Assembly: GCF_023544445.1 (NCBI RefSeq)
Contig: NZ_JALPVJ010000029.1
Coordinates: 1 to 64,000, forward strand
DNA from: Actinoplanes sp. M2I2
Lineage (GTDB): Bacteria > Actinomycetota > Actinomycetes > Mycobacteriales > Micromonosporaceae
Direction: 5' to 3'
DNA length: 64,000 nt
Shown: positions 43,833-52,468 of the stretch, one piece after another
Layout of the letters: each line of letters starts with the position of its first letter
How positions within the stretch are numbered: the stretch's first letter is position 1
The notes under the pieces: generated by a model
Seen by the model: the letters and a program-made list of their open reading frames with translations, nothing else
Told to the model about the DNA's origin: nothing
Databases searched by the model: none
Made by a program: the position numbers and the translations under genes

Positions 43833-46175
43833 GTGCAACGAACGACTGAGGTTCCGACAGCGGAACAGGGTGCCATCATCGATGCCGGCCGGTCTGGGGC
43901 TCACCTGATCATTGAGGCAGGCGCCGGAACCGGAAAGACCAGAACACTGCGGATGCTGGCCGACGAGCTGCCCGGTACTGGCGTGTACGTGGCCTTCAAC
44001 AAGCAGATCGTCATCGAGGCTCAGCAAATGTTCGCATCCCGGGTCACCTGCGCCACGGCTCATCACCTCGCCTACAAAGCGGTGGGCCACCGCTACGGCC
44101 ACCGCCTCGACGGGCCGCGGATGCGCTACGACGACGTCGCCGCCCGGCTCCGCCTGCCGCACCGGACCAAACTGACCAGTCGGCGGGTCGTGAGCCGCTA
44201 CGACCTGGTCCTGCAAGCCTTCGCAACGGTCCGCCGGTACTGCCAATCATCGGAGGACACTCTGCTGCTCAAGCACGTGCCGCGGGCGCGAGGCATAGAC
44301 GGTGCCGCCCATGCCGAGTTTGCGGCGCTCGTGCTCGGCACGGCCATCGACCTGTGGGAGGACCTCGGCAACCCGGCCGGGCAGTTCCCGTTCCAGCACG
44401 ATCACTACCTGAAGATGTGGTCTCTGCTGAGTCCTACGATTGACGCCGACTACGTCCTGTTCGACGAGGCCCAGGACGCCGATCCGGTCATTGCGCAGAT
44501 CATCCAGTCACAGTCCTGCCAGCAGGTCGCGGTCGGTGACCGCCATCAAGCGATCTATGGGTGGCGCGGTGCCGTCGACGCCCTCGAGAACTGGCCGGCC
44601 GCCCAGCGGCTGCAGCTGACCCAGTCCTGGCGGTTCGGGCCCGCGATCGCCGAGGAAGCCAACACCTGGCTGGCCGTCCTCGGCTCAAACCTGCGGCTGT
44701 CCGGCAACCCGGCGCTGGACAGCCGGGTCCACGCCACCCCGGACGCCAGCGCGGTACTCTGCCGCACCAACGCCGAAGCGATCAGCGAAGTCATGCTGGC
44801 CCTGCAGGACGGACGCCGGACAGCGCTGGTCGGGGGCACCAGGCCCATTGTCAACCTTGCCCGGGCCGCCGACGACCTGCGAACCACCGGATCGACCGGC
44901 CACCCCGAGCTGTTCGCGTTCCGGTCGTGGAGCGAAGTGCAAGACTACGCGCAACAGGAGGACGGCGGCGATCTGCGGACGTTCGTCCGCCTGGTCGATG
45001 ACATCGGCACCCAGCGCATCATGGAGATCGGCGATCAGCTCAGCAACGAGAGCACCGCCGAGGTCACCATCTCGACCTGCCACAAAGCCAAGGGCCTGCA
45101 ATGGCCGAGCGTGCGGATCGCCCGCGACTTCCACCGCCAGGCCCACGACAACAGCGGCGCCCTGCATGACCTCCCGCGGGAGGACGCGATGCTGGCCTAT
45201 GTCGCCGTGACTCGCGCCCAGCACGTCCTGGACCAGCTCAGCCTCGCCTGGATCCGCAGCTATACACGAAAGGACAAGCAGTCAGCGGATGCTGAAGCGC
45301 CGCAAGCCGCTGCCACGGCGGTGACCGACATCGCCAACCTGCACGAGGTTGATGTTCGCGATCCCGCATCGGGCGTACGGAGTTGCCCTGCGTGCCGGCA
45401 GGCGTTTCCGTCGCCGCGACGCAGCTCCGGCCAGTGCCCGTCCTGCGGCGAACGCGTCGTGATCCGGCAGAGCGGGGGCCGCCGATTCGCGCTCACCGTC
45501 GAGGCGGACCGTGCCCGCACGGACGCGAAGCTACGCAAGCGGCAGAGCAAGCACATCCTCGCGCGTCTGAAGGAGATGTCCGTCGGCCGGGAGGCGTACC
45601 TGGCGGCCGAGCGGCGGCTGATCAGCCGAATTGGATGCGAGCCGGCACCGTCGGCGGTGTTCTGGGAGCTCGCGAGCTGGACGGCGGCGGCGGCCGTCAG
45701 CCGTAGCGACTGGGACCTGGCCACCCGCGCGTTCCACCAGATGGCCCGGCAAGCCGGGGTCGACGGGTCCCCGTGGCGGCACCTGTCTGCCCTGGCCCAT
45801 CAGGCCGAGATCCGGTGGTACTCGCGCTGGTGCCCGGACGACGAAGCCATGAAAATCCAGGGCTGTACCTGCGCCGGTTGCCGGCCCGCCGGCACAAAGC
45901 CGTTCACCTTTGGTCAGGCGACGCACGAACAGCGGCTGCCTCACGCAGACTGCCAGACACCGCCCTGCGGGTGCTGGATGACCACCGCGACCGAAGCGAG
46001 AGATGATGCGAGTCTCGCCGGCGACGTGGACGTCGTCTGCAGCGACGCAGTCTGGCGAGACAACCTAGCCTCGCCCCGGTCCGACCAGCGGGAGGGGACC
46101 ATCTTGTTTTCGGTGGCCGTGTCCCCCGCGGAAGCGATCAGGGTGGAGTGGGCGGACGGCTGGCCGGAGCACTGA
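43833..46175 (+). CDS. UvrD-like superfamily 1 helicase with zinc-ribbon and novel C-terminal domain
   Basis: I prefer GTG 43833, with GGAGGT just upstream; ATG 43821 is also in frame. The 780-aa protein has Walker A EAGAGTGKTRTL (about residues 29-40), motif II DEAQDADP (about 212), VAVGDRHQAIYGWRGA, and C-terminal helicase motifs TCHKAKGLQW and YVAVTRAQ (about 410-470), as in FBH1-like helicases. A zinc ribbon follows (CPACRQAF...CPSCGERV, about 520-545), then a 230-residue domain with many Trp and Cys (CTCAGC, HADCQTPPCGCWM) that I do not recognise. A decayed copy of this C-terminal part lies at 53.67-54.37 kb. Confidence 0.85.
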   Translation: MQRTTEVPTAEQGAIIDAGRSGAHLIIEAGAGTGKTRTLRMLADELPGTGVYVAFNKQIVIEAQQMFASRVTCATAHHLAYKAVGHRYGHRLDGPRMRYDDVAARLRLPHRTKLTSRRVVSRYDLVLQAFATVRRYCQSSEDTLLLKHVPRARGIDGAAHAEFAALVLGTAIDLWEDLGNPAGQFPFQHDHYLKMWSLLSPTIDADYVLFDEAQDADPVIAQIIQSQSCQQVAVGDRHQAIYGWRGAVDALENWPAAQRLQLTQSWRFGPAIAEEANTWLAVLGSNLRLSGNPALDSRVHATPDASAVLCRTNAEAISEVMLALQDGRRTALVGGTRPIVNLARAADDLRTTGSTGHPELFAFRSWSEVQDYAQQEDGGDLRTFVRLVDDIGTQRIMEIGDQLSNESTAEVTISTCHKAKGLQWPSVRIARDFHRQAHDNSGALHDLPREDAMLAYVAVTRAQHVLDQLSLAWIRSYTRKDKQSADAEAPQAAATAVTDIANLHEVDVRDPASGVRSCPACRQAFPSPRRSSGQCPSCGERVVIRQSGGRRFALTVEADRARTDAKLRKRQSKHILARLKEMSVGREAYLAAERRLISRIGCEPAPSAVFWELASWTAAAAVSRSDWDLATRAFHQMARQAGVDGSPWRHLSALAHQAEIRWYSRWCPDDEAMKIQGCTCAGCRPAGTKPFTFGQATHEQRLPHADCQTPPCGCWMTTATEARDDASLAGDVDVVCSDAVWRDNLASPRSDQREGTILFSVAVSPAEAIRVEWADGWPEH

Positions 46176-46690
46176 TTACGGGCACGCCCCCGGTGCTACG
46201 GTCCGTCCGTCGCCCTGGCTCAGCAGCGCCCGGCGGCCAGGGGCAGGTCGATAACGTTCAATTCTGTCAGTTGGCTATGTGGTTATCTTCCGGTTCATCG
46301 CCGTCAGCCGCACCCAGCAGTGATCCGCTTCGGGCTTGTTGTCGGCGGTGCAGGCCGAGACCGGTCCCGTGTTGGCGCGGACGTCCTCACCCCAACGCGC
46401 ATGTTGCTCGGTACTCCGAGAATGAACGACACGGATCAGTTCCTTAGTCCCGGGGTATCCGGCGTGCCATCGGGGGACTTACCCCGGCGGGTGCTCTTCG
46501 CCTCAAACAACGCCGAGACCAGCCAGGCCTAATGAGCCCACGTGGTGGTCAGTAACTGAGTCGACGACGGTATGCCGGCCCGGGAAGGTGCCTGACGAGG
46601 CGCACCTCCAGATCAGTTGGGAGCAGTGCCGACGGCGACCCTGCGCCTGTCGTAGACAACTGACACATTCCTTGACATCGCAGCTGCTGA
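46176..46690. other. Non-coding stretch after the helicase
   Basis: About 515 bases with short unconvincing frames only. No repeats or RNA genes were recognised. Confidence 0.45.
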
Positions 46691-46790
46691 AAGTCCCGAG
46701 CTACACCCGTTACTGCACTTCATGGCCTACCGGAGGCCACGCTAGGGGGCGAAGTGGGCGGCCTGCTCGGCGCTGGAGTTCGACTTGATC
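46691..46790 (+). pseudogene. Tyrosine integrase fragment
   Basis: About 100 bp matches the intact integrase around its first catalytic Arg: LHFMAYRRPR, a TAG stop, then GGEVGGLLGAGVRLD, against LHFMAYRGPRRGEVCGLLDAEVRLD in two parts of the intact gene. The bases CTGCACTTCATGGCCTACCG are identical in both. No other part of the gene is present. It marks an old integration or recombination event. Confidence 0.7.
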
Positions 46791-46853
46791 AAATTTAGGC
46801 AATCCTACGCCATTCATATCGATAACGGATATTTCTGATAAGTGGGCCTTGAC

Positions 46854-46926
46854 TACGGCGTTATGCTTGGCAACGTCGCTACGCGATGCGAAGCACCCAA
46901 AGGGCGTTGCCAAGCATAACGCCGTA
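46854..46926. repeat. Cloverleaf palindrome 1
   Basis: A perfect 22-bp stem pairs 46854-46875 (TACGGCGTTATGC...) with 46905-46926. The 29-nt interior is made only of three back-to-back mini-hairpins: TCGC-TAC-GCGA (46876-46886), TGC-GAA-GCA (46887-46895) and CCC-AAA-GGG (46896-46904). All bases between the stem arms are used, so the strand can fold into a four-armed cloverleaf. CTTGAC ends at the base before the stem (46848-46853). No protein-coding sense was found. Confidence 0.85.
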
Positions 46927-46972
46927 CGCGCGCGTGATTATACGCGGCGTTAGGCCTAATGCAAAGCTTGAC

Positions 46973-47043
46973 AGCCCCGGTAGGCTCGGGCTGTCGCTCC
47001 GCGATCCACTGGACCCAAAGGGCAGCCCGAGCCTACCGGGGCT
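46973..47043. repeat. Cloverleaf palindrome 2
   Basis: A perfect 21-bp stem pairs 46973-46993 (AGCCCCGGTAGGC...) with 47023-47043. The 29-nt interior again consists of three mini-hairpins: TCGC-TCC-GCGA (46994-47004), TCC-ACT-GGA (47005-47013) and CCC-AAA-GGG (47014-47022). Stem sequence differs from palindrome 1, and the middle mini-hairpin has changed on both sides so as to stay paired. CTTGAC again ends directly before the stem (46967-46972). Confidence 0.85.
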
Positions 47044-47220
47044 CATAGAAGCTTGGGCAACGCAAATCAACTTACGGGGCGAGCGCGGTCGCGTGCTGGC
47101 ACACCGCGCGGCGCGCCAGGCTGGCATGCAGGGTGCGATGTTTGCGCACCATCCCTGAGTATTGAGTGTGTGGTGCTAGCTGCGACTCGGTCGGGCCGGG
47201 TGGGCAGCTACGGGTTGGCG

Positions 47221-47361
47221 ATGGTCGACTTCCTGGTTCGTGTCAGCGAGAATGGCGGGATGGCAGCGTTCTCGCTGGTAGGCGCCTTGATTGCACTGAG
47301 CCTCCGACATCCTCGAGCGCCTACGGGACGCGTCGTCGGGTCTCGGCTAAGCTGTAGCTAA
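47221..47361 (+). CDS. Possible small membrane peptide
   Basis: ATG 47221 opens 46 codons with one hydrophobic segment (MAAFSLVGALIALSL) flanked by charged residues and a basic tail. There is no clear ribosome-binding site. It could be a real small membrane protein or chance; nothing else in the stretch 47,044-47,458 looks coding. Confidence 0.25.
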   Translation: MVDFLVRVSENGGMAAFSLVGALIALSLRHPRAPTGRVVGSRLSCS

Positions 47362-47458
47362 GTGAAATAATTCAAAGAGGGTTGCACATACTGCGGATGT
47401 AGCCCAGGCTGGGCATACGAGCTTGGCAGACGCATGGCTCCGCAGCGAGGGGTAGACC

Positions 47459-47929
47459 ATGGGCACAGCAACGACACTCGCAGCAACGGCAGTTCAGCTC
47501 ACCGAGGCCGCTAATCGTAAGGGAAGCCCTGAGCGTGCTTCCTTGAAGGCCCTAGTCGCACTACTTGCTGGAGTTGAAGATCAGCAAGTGCGCCTGACGG
47601 CTGGAAGCGCAGGGGAGGTTGTAGTCCCCGACCTTCTGGTTGACCTGTTGATGCAGATCAGCAACGTTTTGGACCGTGGAGACGGTGTGGTGGTCAGCGA
47701 GGTCGCTCGAGAACTCACCACCAGCGAAGCTGCACGGATCCTCGGCGTTTCCCGGCCAACGCTGACGGGTTTGCTTGATAGAGGTGAAATCAAGTCCCAC
47801 CGGGTCGGGACTCACCGGCGAGTTGCCTTGCAGGACGTGCTGGCTTACCGGCGTCGTCGTGTTGATCAGCAGCGCGCATCGTACGAAGCGTTGATGGCTG
47901 AGCAGGACGAACTCGGCATATACGAGTAA
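47459..47929 (+). CDS. HTH antitoxin-like protein (excisionase/MerR-type helix)
   Basis: The 156-aa product has an N-terminal helical region and a C-terminal DNA-binding domain LTTSEAARILGVSRPTLTGL ... GEIKSHRVGTHRRVALQDVL (about residues 88-130), the HTH_17 pattern of excisionase-like proteins. GAGGGG precedes the ATG. The PIN-domain gene begins 46 bp downstream on the same strand, and this HTH/PIN order is a known type II toxin-antitoxin arrangement. It should neutralise the PIN protein and repress its own promoter; this is inference from the family. Confidence 0.8.
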   Translation: MGTATTLAATAVQLTEAANRKGSPERASLKALVALLAGVEDQQVRLTAGSAGEVVVPDLLVDLLMQISNVLDRGDGVVVSEVARELTTSEAARILGVSRPTLTGLLDRGEIKSHRVGTHRRVALQDVLAYRRRRVDQQRASYEALMAEQDELGIYE

Positions 47930-47975
47930 ATTCCCCAGTGTCGCTTTAACCGGGCGGCGCCGGTAACCTGGATGA

Positions 47976-48587
47976 GTGCTACCGGTGCCGCTCACTGTGT
48001 TCGTGGATGCCAATATTCTCTTCTCGCGGTGCCTGCGTGACTGGCTGGTGTTGCTTGCTCTTGATAGCCAGTACACCGCCTTCAGGCCATATTGGAGCGA
48101 AGCCGTCCTAGCGGAGGCCTTCTATCACCTGCGCCGCAAGTATCCCAATGCGCCGGAGCAGCAGGTTGAGCGCTGGCGTAGTCAACTGGATCACGACTTC
48201 CCCGAAGCCAAGGTCACCGACTGGGACCCAAGGGATGTGCCGCAGCCGAAGGACCCGAACGATCACCATGTTTTGGCTGCGGCCTATGCCGGCGAAGTCA
48301 ACATCCTTGTCACCAGTGATGGCGACATCAGCGACTTCCAACAGTGCCTCGACCAAGTCAACGCCAACATCGAAGTGCAACACGTCGACGACTTTCTTTG
48401 CATGATCGCCGAACGCCATCCCGCCTTGGTTCGACGTCGTTACCTCTCTCAGGTCATGTACTGGCAGCACCGCTCCAAGTTGACGGAAGAGGCGGCGGCG
48501 GACTCCAGCAACGAAGCACTCGACCGGGCCGGCGCTAAGCGGTTCGCCTTCATGCTCAGCACGGATGAACGCTTTAGGATCTGGTGA
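47976..48587 (+). CDS. PIN-domain toxin-like ribonuclease
   Basis: The 203-aa protein starts at GTG 47976. It has the PIN pattern of acidic residues: VFVDANILFSR (Asp near residue 10), EAFYHL (Glu near 48) and PNDHHVLAAAYAGEVNILVTSDGDISDF (two Asp groups near 93-117). A C-terminal helical extension (about 140-203) is longer than in VapC, fitting the PIN proteins paired with HTH_17 antitoxins. These enzymes cut RNA with Mg2+ or Mn2+. The catalytic set appears complete, so the toxin may be active. Confidence 0.8.
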   Translation: MLPVPLTVFVDANILFSRCLRDWLVLLALDSQYTAFRPYWSEAVLAEAFYHLRRKYPNAPEQQVERWRSQLDHDFPEAKVTDWDPRDVPQPKDPNDHHVLAAAYAGEVNILVTSDGDISDFQQCLDQVNANIEVQHVDDFLCMIAERHPALVRRRYLSQVMYWQHRSKLTEEAAADSSNEALDRAGAKRFAFMLSTDERFRIW

Positions 48588-48715
48588 ACACCGGATACTG
48601 GCCCGATTTGCGCCTGATGTTCGCTACCAGGCCCTGGCCGACGCTGCAACATAAGGGTCACTACGGCGCTTACTGTTGCCGCGGCAGCACAGGCGACTAA
48701 CGCAATCGATTCCAC
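48588..48715 (-). pseudogene. Truncated small membrane protein beside the GIY-YIG remnant
   Basis: From ATG 48715 the minus strand encodes MESIALVACAAAATVSAVVT, one transmembrane helix, then a basic stretch running into the end of the PIN gene. It has the same position and shape as the 5' part of the IS-split gene at 40571-40693, next to a GIY-YIG-like remnant, so it is probably a decayed paralogue cut off by the toxin gene. Confidence 0.35.
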
Positions 48716-49160
48716 AGCGGCGAAGCGGCGGACGCATCAAGAACGGCTCGCTCGAGCGCCATGGCGGCGGGCCGGTCCACCGTGATGGCCCACCGTATAT
48801 GTAGGTCGGCCCACCGCAGTGCGTCCTGCGCCCAGGTGGCAGCGCGCTTCGGTTCACCAGCCGGGAGCTCGTCGAAGCCCTCTTGCACGAATGCGGGGTC
48901 GGCAAGCGCTCGATCCAGTGCGGCTTCACCTAGTCCGCTGACAGCGGCCTTACCTCGGCGATAGACCGTTAGGCGTCCCGGGAGACCTTGGCCGCGACGT
49001 TCGCCGGTCATTCCGACGTACGCTATCGTGCCGCTCTCTCCCTGCCGAGCCAACTACACACCGGGCAGGCGTGGCGCCGACAACGCCGCGTGATCGAAGG
49101 AACCCACGCTGACTAGACGGCAAGAGAGGCGACTGCATCATCTTCGGTCACCGGACCAGC
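48697..49160 (-). pseudogene. GIY-YIG-like protein, remnant 2
   Basis: From residue MARQGESG at 49053 the frame is open for 118 aa and includes IAYVGMTGERRGQGLPGRL, ALDRALADPAFV, WADLHIRWA and LERAVLDAS, the whole second half of a GIY-YIG-type protein. Upstream the frame is broken: PRLPGV is followed by TAG where copy 1 has Tyr, and a frameshift and another TAG occur further up near 49.11 kb. The shortened frame lacks the GIY strand, so the protein is probably inactive. Confidence 0.65.
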
Positions 49161-49333
49161 ATGCCGTACGGTCTTGCGATGGGCCCTTCGCTGGCCGGCG
49201 TAAAGGGCGAGCGAGGCACAGCAACGGATGTCGGACGCCCCGACAACCCAACCGCGGAGAGGCTTCGGTGGGAGTCACCCGACCTGGAGCGGGAGCTGCT
49301 CGCAGTCCCTGTTTAGCAGTTTGCCTCGGATGA

Positions 49334-51880
49334 CTAACCAGCCCGACTTCGCCAATAGGCAACGGACTGCTCGACGAGCGCCGTATGCGGGTGCCGGGGC
49401 CCCGATACGCGCAGGACGTCGGCTAGCAGGCGTTCTAGGGCTGCCGCTGCCTCCACCGGTCGGCCGGTACGACCTAGCGCATGGGCCAAGTTGTTCCGGG
49501 TGGCAAGAGTCTCGGGGTGATCCACACCCAGCACTCGCAGCCGATCAACAAGTAGCTGTTCATAGACGCTGACGGCTTGACCGTGCTTACCGGAGCTATC
49601 CAGTTGCGTACCGAGCCCATGGCGAGCCGTCAGGCTGTATGGGTGATCAGGCCCCAGAATTCGTACGGCCTCGGCATGCAGCCGTTTGAAGGCTGTTATG
49701 GAACTTTCGTGCTCGCCTGCCTCCCCGAGCCATGTGGCGAAGTCGAGGCGTGTGGTTAACGTGTCCTGATGGTCGGGCCCGAGTAGCCGCACGAAGTCTT
49801 CGACTAGTCCCGCGTAGGCGTTCGCGGCGGCAGTCGGGTCGCCCGCGTGCCCCTGCCACTTGGCAAGATTGCCACGGGTGACAAGCGTGTATCGGTGGTC
49901 AGATCCCAGCGCGCGCTCGACGTCGGCTAGTAGTTTCTTGAGTGCGTACACGGCAGCGGCCGGGTTTCCGGCCTCGCCCTGCGATCGGGCGAGGTTGCCG
50001 CGCGTGATGAAGGTTCCTATGTACTCAGGGCCGTGAAGCCGGACCGTCTGGGCGAGATGGCGCTCGAAGGCCTCAACGGCTTCAGCTGGGCGTCCACTGA
50101 TTCCGCGCCATCCCGCGGAATCGTGTGCGAAGAGCAAGGTAACGGGATGGTCAGGGCCAAGTATGCTCCGGGCATCGGCGTGCAGGCTGTCTAGGAGCGC
50201 AGCAGCGCCTGCAGGGTTCCCCGACTCGGCGAGGCTGCGTGGGAGCCGGTGAAGAAGCTGATGAGGATCTGGAGCCAGCAGGCCCTCACCGGCGAGCTGG
50301 CGCAAGACATCGGCGTTCGCGCGCAACCGACGCCCGTGGCTGGTATCGCGCTCAACAGCCGGCCACGACTCGAGGAGGGCATCGGCGGCAGCCCAGGCCA
50401 CGTCGGCGAAGTCGTCATCGGCGAGAGCTTCGCGGGTGGCTCGCTGCACCAGCCCGTGCATAGTGACCGAGTCGGAGACGACAGTAGCGACGTTGAGACG
50501 GTGCAGCACCTGCAAACCCGAGCGCACCGTCTCGACGCTTGTGTCTTGTTGTTGCTGCGCCGAGAGCCAGTTGCGGGCCGCTGTCGTAGTAAAGGTCAGC
50601 TCGGGAATGCCCGCAGGGTCCAGTACGCTCGCCAACTGCGCCAGTGGACGGGCCAGACCAATCGGGCGTACAGCGTCCGCCGCCTCGATCGACAGCGACA
50701 GGGTGGTAGCTACGGTGAGGTGGTAATCGTCGGGCATTCCACCTGGGTCGTTCGGGTCGGGAACTAGGTCGTCGAGGCGGTTGCGTCGGTCGGCGAAACG
50801 CTCTCGGTACTCCGCACACGTCACACGTTCGTTGAGTATGAAAGCCGCAGCTTGAGCGAGTGCGAGGGGCAGGTTATTAAGGTCTGCGGCCAGGTGCGGC
50901 AGGTTGGAGTCGTCAACGGGCGAGCCGTCGCGGGATTCCGCGCCGGCGAGGTGGTTATGCAAGTAAGCGTTGGACTCGTCTGCGGTGAACGGGTCGATCT
51001 GGATGATGTGCCGGGCTGGTCCACTCATGGCGGGTGCTCGCAGGCGAGTAGTGACCAGGGTCCGCCCGTACGGCGAGGACGGCGGCCACAGGCTTCGGAG
51101 GTCAGACACGACGGTGAGATCGTCGAGTACTACGAGCCACCGGTGGTCTGTCCGAGCAAGCCAAGCGTGGAAGCGAGCAGCGTCGCGTTCCGTGTCAGCG
51201 CCGGTTGCACCGGTAATTGCCAGATCGACGGCCGCCTGCGCGTACATGCCCACGATGGATTGTCGAGACGCGGCCGGTACCCATACGAGTAGGTCTAACT
51301 GGCCGTTCAGCCAGAGCCGGTCGGCGAGATAGGCCGCAAGTTGAGTCTTGCCGACGCCACCCATACCCGACAGAAAGCCGGTGCCTGCTTCGATCAGCGC
51401 ATCAGGAAAGTCACTGGTCATCATCCGGTTCTGGAAGTGTTCTGCCAGTCGCGGCATCGTGCCGACTCGGAGTGGCGCCGGCTTGGCCGTCTTAGTAGTT
51501 CCTCGATCGACGCGCTTGATGTTTTTCGCCTCGGCAAGCAGCGTAACTAATTCGCGCGCACTCAGCACCTGGTGACCGCGGCGGGTGGCGCGGTCGTGCA
51601 GATGGTCGACAATCAGCGTGATGAGGCGCAAGTCCGACGGCAGCGTTTTACCCCTCAGCCAGTCCGACCAGGCCTGAGCGCTGAAGGCTAACGCCGAATT
51701 TTTTCTGCGAATCACAGCTTGGAGGTAGTCGTACGTCGGGGCGCCGGCCGCGCCATGTAGCAGACGCAACTGTGCTGCGAACTGCACGACAGGAGATTCG
51801 GCCGACGGCGAGCCGGCGACGCTGAAGCTAGGGGGCACCCGATCCGGATCCGGACCGGATCTCCGGTCTTGCCTGCTCAT
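49334..51880 (-). CDS. STAND-type NTPase (NB-ARC-like) with C-terminal TPR repeats
   Basis: I choose ATG 51880 (MSRQDRRSGPDPD), giving 848 aa; an upstream in-frame start adds 17 unlikely residues. The N-terminal part (about 25-110) looks like the helical DNA- or protein-binding domain found at the start of many actinomycete NB-ARC proteins (YDYLQAVIRRKN, AWSDWLRGKTLPSD). The NTPase has P-loop GMGGVGKTQLA (about 171-181), Walker B RWLVVLDDL, and LVTTRLR. From about residue 530 on there are seven or more TPR-like units with the recurring LGPDHP.TL..R..LA. Such proteins act as switch-like sensors, some in phage defence (Avs-like), others in regulation. Confidence 0.82.
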   Translation of the reverse strand: MSRQDRRSGPDPDRVPPSFSVAGSPSAESPVVQFAAQLRLLHGAAGAPTYDYLQAVIRRKNSALAFSAQAWSDWLRGKTLPSDLRLITLIVDHLHDRATRRGHQVLSARELVTLLAEAKNIKRVDRGTTKTAKPAPLRVGTMPRLAEHFQNRMMTSDFPDALIEAGTGFLSGMGGVGKTQLAAYLADRLWLNGQLDLLVWVPAASRQSIVGMYAQAAVDLAITGATGADTERDAARFHAWLARTDHRWLVVLDDLTVVSDLRSLWPPSSPYGRTLVTTRLRAPAMSGPARHIIQIDPFTADESNAYLHNHLAGAESRDGSPVDDSNLPHLAADLNNLPLALAQAAAFILNERVTCAEYRERFADRRNRLDDLVPDPNDPGGMPDDYHLTVATTLSLSIEAADAVRPIGLARPLAQLASVLDPAGIPELTFTTTAARNWLSAQQQQDTSVETVRSGLQVLHRLNVATVVSDSVTMHGLVQRATREALADDDFADVAWAAADALLESWPAVERDTSHGRRLRANADVLRQLAGEGLLAPDPHQLLHRLPRSLAESGNPAGAAALLDSLHADARSILGPDHPVTLLFAHDSAGWRGISGRPAEAVEAFERHLAQTVRLHGPEYIGTFITRGNLARSQGEAGNPAAAVYALKKLLADVERALGSDHRYTLVTRGNLAKWQGHAGDPTAAANAYAGLVEDFVRLLGPDHQDTLTTRLDFATWLGEAGEHESSITAFKRLHAEAVRILGPDHPYSLTARHGLGTQLDSSGKHGQAVSVYEQLLVDRLRVLGVDHPETLATRNNLAHALGRTGRPVEAAAALERLLADVLRVSGPRHPHTALVEQSVAYWRSRAG

Positions 51881-51967
51881 GACCTGGACGGTAGCCGACC
51901 ATGTTCGACAGGGCAGCCTGCTACCTGACACAACGGAGCCTTCATCAGCGACACGCTAGGGGTATTG

Positions 51968-52372
51968 ATGACGAACCGCGCTCCTCAGCTCGGCGACCGG
52001 TCCTCGGACCGCTTGCCAGCCACCAGGCACGAGACGCACCAGTCCGTCAACGTCGAAACCGACAGGCGCCAGAGCTTTCTTAATACTGAAACGCGCGTGG
52101 GCTACGACGACCTCGGCAAGACGCGATTTGTGCACAGCCTCGCAATGGGTGGTGACTTTAACCCCATGAAGATCGCCGCCGTATGCATTGGGACCACCGC
52201 CACCTTCACCTTGGTGGCCGCCATCCTCGCCGTCACCCGCCAGCCAGGCGCCAGCGTTGCTGCGCTTGCTCTTAATTTGGTACCCCTGCTCGCCTCCATC
52301 TACCTGGCCGCATACGAAATTCAGACCCGCCGGATCGAGGCCGGCGCGGCGATCACAAAGACGGATAGCTGA
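51968..52372 (+). CDS. Hypothetical membrane protein with two transmembrane helices
   Basis: ATG 51968 is preceded by AGGGG. The 134-aa product has a polar N-terminal 65 residues, then two close hydrophobic helices (about residues 68-88 and 94-113) and a short charged tail. It is divergent from the STAND gene, about 90 bp apart, so they may share a control region. I do not recognise the family. Confidence 0.5.
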   Translation: MTNRAPQLGDRSSDRLPATRHETHQSVNVETDRRQSFLNTETRVGYDDLGKTRFVHSLAMGGDFNPMKIAAVCIGTTATFTLVAAILAVTRQPGASVAALALNLVPLLASIYLAAYEIQTRRIEAGAAITKTDS

Positions 52373-52468
52373 AATGATCGGCGCGGCAAGGGCGCCTGAG
52401 CGGCTCACGGCCAAGGTCGACATGCTGCCGTCACGGCGAAGCGAGGTCCGCTGGACTGCTCGTCCAAG

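Noticed and set aside
46854..47043. Integron attC sites (a GTTAGGC-like core occurs between the palindromes)
   Set aside because: attC sites have imperfect stems with extrahelical bases and conserved end cores with variable loops. Here the long stems are perfect and variable and the interior is conserved; no IntI-type integrase or cassette array is present.
46854..47043. Ordinary Rho-independent terminators
   Set aside because: There is no T-run, the interior is a conserved 29-nt three-hairpin unit rather than a short loop, and no gene ends just upstream.
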